Source: Agrocybe praecox (Eukaryota > Basidiomycota > Agaricomycetes > Agaricales > Agrocybaceae). From it: 64,000 nucleotides of DNA. Position 1 is the stretch's first letter. Each line of letters starts with the position of its first letter. Below are positions 10,168 to 20,600 of the stretch, one piece after another. A program made the translations under genes and the position numbers. The notes beneath the pieces were generated by a model. That model saw nothing but the letters and a program-made list of their open reading frames with translations, was not told the DNA's origin and ran no database searches. The stretch covers positions 3,596,001 through 3,660,000 of the forward strand of contig OZ024840.1 of NCBI GenBank assembly GCA_964017145.1, read 5' to 3'.

Positions 10168-12093
10168 ATGTATCCGAAACTTAGGGCTCTAATCACATTG
10201 TCGGCAATTGTTCTGAATTGTCAAGCGCACCATCCAGGTTCACTTGACTTCAGCGGCGAACAAACCCTTTTCAAAGAACAACATGCAAACGAGCCTGTCC
10301 AGAAAACGTGGCTTGAAAAATACGGCCCACAATACGATCAACCCTTTTCTGGTCCTTTATCCTTCTCTCACTTACCTTACTTCAAGTGTCTTGAAGATGA
10401 AAACGAGTCCTTTGATATCGCCATTCTGGGTATGCCATTCGACACCGCAGTTTCGTATAGACCTGGGTATTTGATCGGTCGTTGATAAATGCAATCAAAG
10501 ACTCATCTTTGCTGTACTACTAGAGCGCGTTTTGGTCCACACGCCATTCGTTCGGGAAGTCGTAGGCAGCGTGATGTGCGAAGTTATACACTGTCTTGGT
10601 CAAACAACCCATATGTGATGGGTCAGAAGGTCATTGACTGTGGCGACGTAAGGAACACAGACAATTGATAGACGCCGTTAAGTGAAATTATTTTCGTAGA
10701 TACCTATCTCTCCCTTCGACAATGCGCTTGCAGTGGATCAAATGGAAGTGGCCTATTCTACCTTGCTCAACAGGAGCCCTGCAAGGGACCCTGAAGTAGA
10801 TCCTATCACTAGCCTATTGTCGAAAGATGGTCAAGAACATCCACGCATCGTCAGGTAATGAGTGGTACCTTTTACGCGTCTAAATCAGTCTTAATATTAT
10901 ATCTACTTGCCAGTCTGGGAGGTGATCATACAATTGTAAGACTCCGGTATTTTTTTGCGGACTATCGTTGACAGGTGTACTCCTTCCTTGCCTTCAGGTT
11001 CTTCCGATCCTGCGTTCGCTGTACAAAGTATACGGACCCATTTCAGTCATCCACTTTGATGCACATCTGGTTCGTATCAAAATACAATGCAGGTATACCT
11101 CGAGACTTACCATCGTGCAGGACACTTGGCCCTCTTATGCCGGTCAGTCAACCGAGCAGTCAAGGGTAACGCACGGGACCTTCTTCTACCTCGCGCAAGA
11201 GGAGGGTTTGATTGCAAATAACAGCATCCACGGGGGTATCCGTTGCAAATTAGGGGTGAGTTGGCGCCCATGACCACCTCACTTTGATACCGCGAGAAAC
11301 CCTTGTGTCCTGATATATCTTCAACAGAGCATTGAGGATCTATCAAACGATGAATCCGTAGGATTTCAAGTAATCTCAACAGATGATATCGACGACTTCG
11401 GGATCCCAGCAATCATCAGCAAGATTAAGCAACGCATTGGTGACAGCCCGGTGTACCTTAGGTCTGTCAAAGTTGTATGAATATATTGGCAAAGAGGATC
11501 AGCTGACGTATGTCCTTGTCTGTTTAATTTTGGTTGGATAGCCTTGACATCGATGTGATTGGTGAGAGTTTGATGTAGCCTATAAACCAACCACAAGGTT
11601 GACATTCAGTCTTTTCATTGAGATCCCGGATTAGCCCCAGCTAGTGAGTGCTTATTACAGAAACCTCCTTGCTAATCTCTTCGTCGGAATTCTGATAAAA
11701 GACTCGTAGCCGGTACCCCTGAAGCAGGCGGATGGACAACTCGCGAACTCAAGAGAATCATCCGAGGCCTTGCAGGACTCAACTTTGTGTTAGTAGTCAT
11801 CTCTGAAACCTGGCCCTAATCTTCGTCCAATGAGTGTTGAGTTAAATATATCTACAGCGGAGCAGATCTCGTGGAAGTCGCCCCAGCATATGACAACGGT
11901 GTGTTTTCATGACTATACTTCTGTTGGAAGGCTACATTGATCTCACCAATCATTTATTTTTTTTGTTGTAGCCGAGGTTACAGGAATCGCTGCTGCTGAC
12001 TTTGTCCATGATTTCTTGTCGATGTTTATGTCGAAGGAACCGCCCAAAAAACAGGCTCATCACGGTCGTCATTCAGTGTGGGAAATGAAATGA
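10168..12093 (+). CDS. Secreted agmatinase/arginase-family ureohydrolase
   Basis: 407 aa in twelve exons: 10168-10466, 10524-10647, 10700-10854, 10914-10935, 10998-11069, 11121-11255, 11328-11461, 11542-11561, 11623-11643, 11710-11788, 11858-11898, 11972-12093. Ureohydrolases hydrolyse guanidino compounds (agmatine to putrescine plus urea) at a binuclear Mn site. All metal-ligand motifs appear after splicing: SLGGDHTI, HFDAHLDTW, and [23 protein letters not shown] (a mature stretch spanning four exons, with DxDxxD). THGTFF is also present. The N-terminus (MYPKLRALITLSAIVLNCQA) is a typical signal peptide, so it probably enters the secretory pathway, unlike cytosolic arginase. Substrate preference cannot be read from the sequence. 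Confidence 0.88.
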
Positions 12094-12576
12094 TGCGATT
12101 CACGATATAATTGGCGAGGATAAATGCTTTATAGTAGCAGTGGATGGTCGCCTTAGGAAAGCTATTAGGATGATCATGAAAACCAAAAGATAAAAGAATT
12201 TCCATGTTTATACCGAACCTTCCCGAGAAAACAAATTTGATCAGTTCGAACGAAGGGTGTCGATAGTTGGAGATGAAAGCAAGCAAAAACATTCATGTTA
12301 AATCCTAATAAAACAGATTCGTGAAAATAAGGTAGGTAGTCCAGAAGCAAAAAGCAAGTCCATGATCTTGTATGTAACTATACAGCATAACAAACATCGT
12401 AGGTAGGATAAATAATAATCAGAGCAAAAAAAGAATGTCACCTAGGCTTGCTCGAAAAGAGCCTTCCACGCTTACAAGATATGGTGTCAGCAAGATAGAT
12501 AGAACACCATCATCACTGAGAGGGTATTGCGTTTTCATCATCAAGGAGTTGGTTTGAATTTAAAGTATTCAGGTGA
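12094..12576. other. Convergent 3' intergenic region
   Basis: 483 AT-rich bp between the agmatinase stop and the PalI-like B stop. AATAAAA-like words (about 12306, 12410) are consistent with polyadenylation on either strand. No gene is seen. Confidence 0.5.
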
Positions 12577-14424
12577 TTAGATTTTGCCCCAGTTCCCTGT
12601 TACGCCAGATGTACCGGAGTCATACCCTGGAGGTGCCTCTTCGGGGAACAGAGGCGGTGGTTGTGCTCGAGGCCCCTTCACCGGACTCGAAGGTGTATGG
12701 GGTTGCACGAACCCACCGACGTTTGTGTTAATATTTGATGCTGACGGTTGTTGTACGCCATAGAACCCACTCGAGCCGCCATGGCCATAATCATAATCCT
12801 GCTGCTCTTGCTGCAATGGAGGGACTGAGCTCGCTCCATACCTATCACCTCCAAGAGTATATGCACGTTCATGTTGTTGTTGCTGTGAGGGTGATGCAGA
12901 TGTCAGGTATGGGTTGGGCGAGCTTGCTGGCATGGGAGGGCTGGTGTATGGAGCGTTATAGGATGTAGGTTCTGCGTAGTGTGTCGCTTGTTGCGGTGGT
13001 GATTGTGCAGCGTATGGGTCATATTGAGAATAAGATGACGCTTGTCGGTCGTTGTACGCTGTGTGGTCTGAGGAAGGAGTTAAGCATGTACATCTATTAT
13101 TATTTTGCACAGGATTTCGCATATACTCACATGAAGAACCGCCTGCGGTATGTCCATATTCTCGTCCGTATTGATCTTGATTATACTGTCCTGGCACTCC
13201 TAGGAGTTGGTTGGAGGGCGGTGGCGAAGTTGTGATCGGAGCGTTATACACGCCGTAGGGTGACGCTCCATACGCTGTTGATTGTTGGGGAGCAGGAGAA
13301 CGTGATGCGTTGGAGAACACTGAGCTCGATGGGGCATATCCACTTCCTTGTCGACTAGGGTGTTGTGGTGGATACGTATTACCTGCTTGAGCCGGTGTCG
13401 GCGAGTAATATTCGTCGACTGCGCGAGTACCTGGCGCTGCTTGCACATACCCACCAGCGTATCCCTGCTGGCGTGCAGGAGGTACTGCGTTGGCCGTAAG
13501 ATGAGCGTTGCTACTGTTCGCATGGTCGTCATCTCCATCGAAGTATACATGGTCTCCATCAACCCGGCCAGTGAGAGGTTGTGTTTCGCTGAATGCTGGT
13601 AAACCAACTTCACCCTGTTTCTGTTGGGCTTTCCTGTCCGCCTCTGCCTTCACTGCGTCCAACCTCACTTGTTCGTTCCCATCAGGACCCTGCTCGGGAT
13701 CTCGTGAAGCCCATTTCCCACCGCTGTAGTTATTCTTATTCCCGCTTGGAGCTCTCGGTCTGTTGGAAATGCAACATCTTCCAAGGGCGTAGAAGCATCC
13801 ACTGAAGAATAGGAGCAGCCACGCCGCAAGTGTTAGCCAGATCGCATTGCCCATCTGAGCCGATCCCACTGCATTGATTCGGGATTTGGCGACGAAGAAG
13901 AGAACGAGGTCGAAGATGAACGCGAACATAGCGACTACTGCCGCAAAGCCGGAGATAAAGGTACTACAGCACGTCATAGACATTTCACGAACGTGAGCGA
14001 GTAGACCAAAGACTGCGGACCCTGCAGCTGCTATGAGGGCAATAACATGAAGGAATAGGGCGTAGGTTATCCATTTAACAGCAACTTGAGGTATTTCAAT
14101 AGGGAGTTTGTTTTGAACGAGTGAATTTATATCTGAAAAGGTAAGTAGAACGGTGATTAGATGTGATTTGTGAAAGGAAGAATCTGCATTCTTACCTAGT
14201 TCATACCCAATGGATGGCTTTGAACATGAAGTGCCGTTGGTCAACTCCAAGCAATACCCCAGCGTCCCAAATGTGATGTTCCCACTAAATCCACTGACCG
14301 ATATGGCAGCCTTTAGAAAGAAAATCGACTTGAAATACGGAACGCAGAATGAGACAACCGCTAAGAGGACTGTCGCAGCGAGTGTGACGAGGAAACCTGG
14401 GGTCGCTGGACGTATCAGACCCAT
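12577..14424 (-). CDS. PalI/Rim9-like (SUR7 superfamily) tetraspan membrane protein B
   Basis: 573 aa. Exons on the minus strand: 14424-14196, 14132-13131, 13067-12577. Residues 10-30 form a transmembrane segment (LVTLAATVLLAVVSFCVPYF). The loop has the PalI signature FGTLGYCLEL..GTSCS..SIGYELD. Three further helices follow (WITYALFLHVIALIAAAGSA, FISGFAAVVAMFAFIFDLVL, IWLTLAAWLLLFFSGCFYAL), ending at a CC palmitoylation-like site (LGRCCISNRP). The C-terminal ~330 residues are a Gln/Tyr/Pro/Ser-rich disordered tail with many YGxxPY-like repeats. The best match is Rim9/PalI, a membrane component of ambient-pH sensing. Its first intron is phase 1 right after GYEL, as in PalI-like A. Confidence 0.85.
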   Translation of the reverse strand: MGLIRPATPGFLVTLAATVLLAVVSFCVPYFKSIFFLKAAISVSGFSGNITFGTLGYCLELTNGTSCSKPSIGYELGKNADSSFHKSHLITVLLTFSDINSLVQNKLPIEIPQVAVKWITYALFLHVIALIAAAGSAVFGLLAHVREMSMTCCSTFISGFAAVVAMFAFIFDLVLFFVAKSRINAVGSAQMGNAIWLTLAAWLLLFFSGCFYALGRCCISNRPRAPSGNKNNYSGGKWASRDPEQGPDGNEQVRLDAVKAEADRKAQQKQGEVGLPAFSETQPLTGRVDGDHVYFDGDDDHANSSNAHLTANAVPPARQQGYAGGYVQAAPGTRAVDEYYSPTPAQAGNTYPPQHPSRQGSGYAPSSSVFSNASRSPAPQQSTAYGASPYGVYNAPITTSPPPSNQLLGVPGQYNQDQYGREYGHTAGGSSCEYMRNPVQNNNRCTCLTPSSDHTAYNDRQASSYSQYDPYAAQSPPQQATHYAEPTSYNAPYTSPPMPASSPNPYLTSASPSQQQQHERAYTLGGDRYGASSVPPLQQEQQDYDYGHGGSSGFYGVQQPSASNINTNVGGFVQPHTPSSPVKGPRAQPPPLFPEEAPPGYDSGTSGVTGNWGKI

Positions 14425-15395
14425 CGTCGGGGAAGCAGAAAAGAGAACGAAAGGGAGGATTTAGGTAGGGTACTACCCTATCCAGAGACAAAAATTTACA
14501 GGAATGAGATGGTGGTGGAAGAAAGGAGAATGAAAGATTAGTAAATGGAGATGAGAACCTGTGTAGCCTAATCAGGCAACCGACCTGGCACTGCCCCTTC
14601 CCCTTCACCGCCACACTAGCCTCTTTACGCGGAACCACTATATTGCGCTCCATGCATCCCAATTCCTCAATCACGCGTTGTCTGGCCAGTTAACAAATAC
14701 ACATATACTGCCAATTATAGCAGAGTACATCTAGAGTTGGGCGCTACATACATACCGAGAAGACTTGACGAATATCAAATAAACTCCAAGGAAAACAGAA
14801 CATGTTGACCGTATCGACGGTATCGTTACAGAATAGCGCCAGTCCGGATCCTCTCTCCACGCAGCACGGAAGAAAACAGGTGGATAACAGATGAGGAGCG
14901 GTTTCCATATGTCCGTGGAGTAGGTTGGAATGTAACATGTTCAGAGGGTAATAATCTCATACTTCAGACGACCTCGAACGATTTTACTGACACGAGCGCG
15001 TGCCTTTTCTGAAGTGCTATAACTCAGTACTCAGGAGTCACTTGCTGCTAGCCTGTGAATTGCCTTCGATAATACGTAGTGCGCTTAGTATCTTGACGGT
15101 TTACGCGATTTAGAAAGTCATTTTCGAACAAAAGAAGCTGATCCCGACATTGGTCACATACAACATCAGCGCTTGTACGAACGGGATTAGGGTCTCGTCG
15201 GTGTTGATATTGTTTGTTTCATTAACAGTAATAAGGTAACCCAAGTGAGTAAACTCACTGATGTTCCCCAGTCCTTGTATATATAGTCAGGTCAGAATCA
15301 AACACACATAGCAACCCCACTTTGCTCTGCCAGCGCTGCCAGAGGCCACATCTGCCAAAAGGATCACATACTTGTGGAGCACCAGCGCAACGGAC

Positions 15396-15845
15396 CTACT
15401 GACAGCGCCTCTCTCGGGGTTCACGCTTGGTCCAATCATCAGGGCTGGCATTCGTTGGCGCAGTCTTTGTTGTCTTTGCCAAGTCTTTGCACGACTGCGT
15501 ACGCGCAGGTAGCGCAGTAAGCATCCTCACATCATCGGCAACTTGAACGTCCGGCGCTACCAATACACGCTCTCTCGATACATTCACTTTGCCACTTACA
15601 CTCGCACACGCTCGTAATATTGATCTCGCGTAAAACTCGATCATTGCGCCGAGGTGGTTGCCGTTGCGTAGACTCTCGGTTTCTCGGTTACACATATGAG
15701 CAAGAAAACGAGGACTAGTACACCGAGTCACTGCCCCCGTCAACACGGTTGCCTCACAAAGGGTGTGGTTTCGTCCATCATCTAGCACCGGGCGCTCTCT
15801 CCGTCTCTTCGATATAACCACATACCGGCCTTGCGTTTTTGCCAC
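15396..15845 (-). CDS. Unrecognised 149-codon open frame (uncertain)
   Basis: Single uninterrupted frame with an ATG start (MAKTQGRYVVISKRRRER...) ending KREPRERRCQ. It is Arg-rich (SKRRRERP near the start) and has six cysteines. I recognise no domain. It has no splice-signal support, lies immediately upstream of a divergent gene, and could be a chance frame. Against that, it is long for this window's non-coding DNA and has no stop in 450 bp. Confidence 0.25.
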   Translation of the reverse strand: MAKTQGRYVVISKRRRERPVLDDGRNHTLCEATVLTGAVTRCTSPRFLAHMCNRETESLRNGNHLGAMIEFYARSILRACASVSGKVNVSRERVLVAPDVQVADDVRMLTALPARTQSCKDLAKTTKTAPTNASPDDWTKREPRERRCQ

Positions 15846-15878
15846 TCAGTGTTTTTCTTTCACCGGTTGTGCCTTGTG

Positions 15879-15910
15879 ACGACTCATCCTGTGTACGACT
15901 CATCCTGTGT
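15879..15910 (+). repeat. 16-bp perfect tandem duplication
   Basis: ACGACTCATCCTGTGT occurs twice back to back (15879-15894 and 15895-15910), 26 bp before the proposed ATG of the next gene, within its presumed 5' UTR. Confidence 0.9.
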
Positions 15911-15935
15911 TGGGTGTTCGTCAAGTTGAAGTTCA

Positions 15936-17144
15936 ATGGACATGGACAGTCGATCACAGGGCGTTGTAGTGAATGCGCTAGGGTTTCTGTATGCTTCGTT
16001 GGGTTTTTCGTTGGTATGTGTGCTTTGATTATCTTCCTCTTTTTATAGAATCGAGATAGGCTAACAATGACCGTATTTATCTTTATGCAGAGCGTACTAG
16101 GAGCGCTTTTAAATGCACTATACCGAGGAGGAGGAACACCTCAGGAAGTGTCCCCACTTCCCAGTCAACTTCGTGTACCGAAGGCAAAACGCCAGCCGCT
16201 GCGCCTAGTGCGCAGCTTCTCGGATCAGTCTCCAACCACGACAAAGCAATCGACCCCAAAGAGAAAAGTTTCGCGAACACCAAAGTCTGGTTCTCCATCC
16301 TCTGTTGAGAAGGTTTCTGAGAAACATGGTGCCGAGTTGTCTATGGAGAAGGATGTAGCGAAGAACGAGAAGCCGAAATCGAAATCAGCGTCATTGCATT
16401 CGCATCGTCGTTCTAGGTCTATGGTTCCTATTATCACGATCGACTTCATTGGCTCAACAGAAAGTCTCCGGCCAAATTCAGCTGATTTCTTGAAGATGGA
16501 GCCTCGTGTCAAGAGCACGGTCGTACCATTACCGCAGCCACAACCGATACTTGCTACAACAATTAATCAACCAGTTTCGCCTACAAGTACATCGAGCAGC
16601 GGAAGTACAAGTACCTGTCCCTTAACAGAGAAGGAGAAGCCTACGTTTCGATTATTCGGTAATATCAAGCAATGGGGAAAGGACAAGCCAAAGGGAGTGT
16701 CTTTGAAGAGGAGCCGGTCGAGTCCGCAACTCTGCCATGCCCCTCCCGGCCTGCCGACAGTGCTCTGCCATAGACAAGCTGGGAGCGATGGGACGTTGAA
16801 GGATTTACCTGTGAAAGTTGAATCGCAAACACCAAAAACACATAAAACATTACGCAAGATGTCCAGTGGGCCTGCTCGTGAAAGTGAGGTTTTTTGTATT
16901 CAATGCTTTTTCGTTACTGACATGTTCGTCTGTTTCAGAAAATACACCTTCGAAATCTGCCGAGTCCTCGCCAGCTCGGACCACTGAGAAAAAACGATCG
17001 CAGACACTACGAACGCATCCTTATGAGGCTCCTTACTTCGCCCCACCACCTGTGCCCCCTCTTCCCCGAAATCTGCAAGCTCGCCCGTCTTCGAGCAAGA
17101 GTTTGGATAAAATGCCTTCGAACCCGCAACTGGCCAAGTCATAG
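15936..17144 (+). CDS. Membrane-anchored disordered protein, PYxAPYF family copy 1
   Basis: 358 aa. Exons: 15936-16013, 16091-16883, 16939-17144. No known domain. An N-terminal hydrophobic segment (VVNALGFLYASLGFSL joined to SVLGALLNALYRGGG, residues ~11-41) looks like a membrane anchor. It is split by a phase-0 intron. About 270 Ser/Pro/Lys-rich residues follow, then a phase-1 intron. The last exon encodes KKRSQTLRTHPYEAPYFAPP before the end. The same plan (anchor, phase-0 intron, disordered part, phase-1 intron, PYxAPYFAxPP) recurs in the gene at 43668-45100, so the two are probably paralogues. The exon-1 ATG is preferred over the internal ATG at 16067, which sits in the intron just before its CAG acceptor. 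Confidence 0.7.
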
Positions 17145-17693
17145 CTCGGTCATCACACACTCTTTTAGATTTACTTTCTCTGGTTTCTTCTGGACAATGT
17201 ACATACTCGCGTCGAGTTCCCCTCACTCATTTAGATTCTGAATTATGAATGTACTACTAGCCGTTTATAACTTATGCTGTAATTTAGTTTTTTTTCGTTT
17301 TGATGATGAATACATAGTAATCTAATCTTATCCGCGTCTGATATTGCCACTGGATTTATTTATTGTAACAAAAAGCGAGAAAGAAGGAACAAGGGAATCT
17401 TCAAAAGATCAGTTTGATTTTGAGCCACTGCATCCTTACAGACCCTATTGTGGAGCTAGTATTTGCATACAAATTTTAGATATCCTGCAGGCATATAAGC
17501 ATAAAATGCCACATACTCTCGAAGTGTATCTTTTTTGCTGTATGACTTCCTTTGCTGTAAAAGATCAAGATGATCTAATCTAATCTCTTTTTTTAACATA
17601 CATCCGCAACTCACACGATGATTTTGGTTCCGCCGCTTGTTGGTTCTCAACAGCTGACTGAGACGACAAGAAAAAACGAAAAAGAGATTGTGG
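17145..17693. other. Intergenic region upstream of SIN3
   Basis: 549 AT-rich bp holding the 3' end of the preceding gene and the SIN3 promoter. The open frame at 17344-17583 shows no protein-like composition. Nothing else is seen. Confidence 0.5.
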
Positions 17694-20600
17694 ATGGCAG
17701 GGAATGTACCGATATCTCATTTGTTGGCGGGGAGTGGTGTTGAGCTTGGCGGTCGGCTAGCGGACCTGGCTAACAGATCTTCGGAGACTAGTTCTATTTT
17801 GGCTTCAGCAAGCCCTCTTACCCACCTCTTTGGGATGCCTGACACTGGCCCTGTCACCGCTTCTCCTCTCAACCCTGACCTCCTCACTGATCCTGCCCTC
17901 CTCCTTCATGTTGTAAACGCCTCCTCTATAAACATGAATTCTCGTTCCTCAAAGCCTTCTACTCCTCGCCCAGACGCAGCAGACCCTCCGTCTACACAAC
18001 AACACTCACCAGAGACAGCAAGACCACTCAATGTCACCGACGCCCTCACATATCTCGATGCCGTCAAGAACCAGTTCAACGACAATCCAGATGTATACAA
18101 CCAGTTCTTGGATATCATGAAGGACTTCAAAAGCCAAGCGTGAGTCCCCTTGTGGCTATTGTCGAACAAGGACCATGACCTCTTTTCCTTGTAGAATCGA
18201 CACCCCGGGCGTCATTCAGCGTGTTTCGCGTCTTTTTCACGGAAACCCATACCTAATACAAGGATTCAACACTTTCTTACCTATGGGGTATCGTATCGAC
18301 ATATCAGAAGACCCGCTTGACCCCAACACCATCACCGTGACTACCCCACTGGGCACGACAACACAAAATACCAACGCCATGATTACACGGGCAGGACGAG
18401 AGCTTTCAGCTATCCCATCTTCATTACCACCACCACATTCAAACGGACCTCCACCTCACTATCCTATCACAACACCTCTGCTGCAGAATGCCGTCGGTGG
18501 GCCTGGTCCACGCCCGCTCACCCCGCATGGGTTCCAACTTACCCATGGTCAACCTCAATACGATCCAATGTACTCTCCAAATATTCAAAACACCCAGACC
18601 AACGTTGCTGCTTCATACCTTAACAACCTCAACAACAAGAACACTGTCGAGAAGCAACCCGCCGGGGAGTTCAACCACGCCATAGCGTACTTGAACAAGA
18701 TAAAAAACCGCTTCAACGATGATCCCAACACCTATAAGCAGTTTCTTGATATCTTGCAGACATATCACAAAGAAGGGAAGCACTCCCAGGACGTGCGTCG
18801 ACTCAATTCTATTAATATCTTGTAACGTGAAGCTGACCCACACATCTATATCTTAAGTTCCAGGTCTACGTCCAAGTTCAGATGCTGTTCAAAGACGCCC
18901 CGGACCTCTTGGCTGAGTTCAAAGACTTCTTACCTGAGGCAGTTCCAGTCGGAATGGGACCAGGTGTTGCGATCCTACCACAACCCCCGACGTGGGGAAT
19001 AGGTGAATCTAGCCCTCCCAGTGCACCCGCGAAAAAACCCACACAAGCCGCAAAACGCAGTCGCAAGCGTGCTCCAGAGCCAGAACCCACTCCGGTTCCT
19101 CCTACGAAGCCTGCACCATCCCGAGTACGTTGATTATCTATAAACTCAAGACGTAACATTCGCTGATAAGGCTTTCGATACAGCAAGCGAAGAAGGTAAA
19201 GCACCATCATAACCAAGAACCTGAACCTCAGGCTTTCGCAAACTATCCTCCGCCACATTCTCCGCCACAAAGCCATGCCTATCCCATTAACCAGGTCCCA
19301 CCTTCCATGCATCCTCATACAGGAGGCAATCGTGGAAATCAACACATGGCACCGGAATACGCACCCAATCCATCGGCAGGAAAGCTCCTCTTCTTCGACC
19401 GCGCAAAGAAATATCTGGAGAATGGGGATGCATATGATGATTTCCTGAAGTTGCTCAGCCTATTCTCCCGAGAAATTATCGACGTCCAAACTTTGGTCGA
19501 ACGCACGAAGGTATTTTTAGGCGATCCGGAACTCATGGCAGAGTTCAAAGGCTTAGTAGGGTGGGATGATAGAGATAAGCTTGAAAAAGGCCCGCCTGGC
19601 AGTATAAGGACTGGCCCACCCGAGCTGCCCGCTGCTCTTCCAGTAGATGATGGAGAGGGTCCAAGTTACAGGAAGCTTCCTCCAAGTGTAAGTAATCAAC
19701 AACATTCATCCAGATAGGCTGGATACTTATTATCTAACGCAGGAAATCTCTCTGGCTTGTTCCGGCAGAGATGAGTTATGCCGTTCGGTGTTGAACGATG
19801 AATGGGTATCACATCCTACTTGGGCCTCAGAGGACTCCGGATTCGTCGCCCATAAGAAAACGGTGTTCGAGGAGTTGGTGCATAAATGCGAAGAGGAACG
19901 ACATGAATTTCATGTGCATGTTGAAGCTCTCGTTAGGACGATATCGGTCCTTGATCCTCTCAATTCGCGAATTGACGAGATGACCAATGAAGAGAGGGCT
20001 CAATTTAGGCTGAAGCCCGACTTCGGAGGTGCGAGTCCGGCCCTTTATCACCGGATCATCAAGAAAATATACGGAAAGGATATGGGTCTGGAAGTTATCC
20101 AAGCACTTCAGGATTGTCCTAGCGTCGCCGTTCCTGTGGTTCTCAACCGGCTGAAGCAAAAGGACGAAGAATGGAGAAGGGCACAACGCGAATGGAGTCG
20201 GACATGGAAAGAAGTTGACTGCAAGAATTTTTACAAGTCACTTGATCATCAAGGCACCAACTTCAAGCAAAACGACAAGAAGAATATCACTGCCAAATAT
20301 TTCGTGACCGATATTCAGAACATCAAGAAACAGCAGCTCAAGAAATTCGAGCGAAAGGGAAACAAGGTGTTCACACATGGTGCAGTTGGGCACCAACTGG
20401 AATATCATTTTGATAACACCGCGGTTTTGCATGACACGCTAAAGATGGTGTACACTTTTTTGGACCACTCTCATGCTTCATACAGTCCCTTGGAACGTCG
20501 TGGAGTGGAGAAGTTTTTGCGATCCTTCGTTCCAATTCTGTGTATGTCGACCGAGGCCGAGTTTTGGGCAACTGCTCCTTTGGATGGAGTGATTGAGGAT

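Larger units (their letters stand above)
14425..15935. other. Long intergenic region with one unexplained minus-strand frame
   Basis: 1.5 kb between divergent genes. From 14425 to 15390 no supported coding sequence is seen. 15396-15845 holds an uninterrupted minus-strand frame, and 15879-15910 a tandem repeat (both listed separately). Confidence 0.5.

Noticed and set aside
16067..16090. ATG at 16067 as the start of PYxAPYF copy 1
   Set aside because: TTTATGCAG at 16082-16090 is a good acceptor, GCTAACA upstream is a branch site, and an upstream exon joins in frame giving a hydrophobic anchor that matches copy 2.
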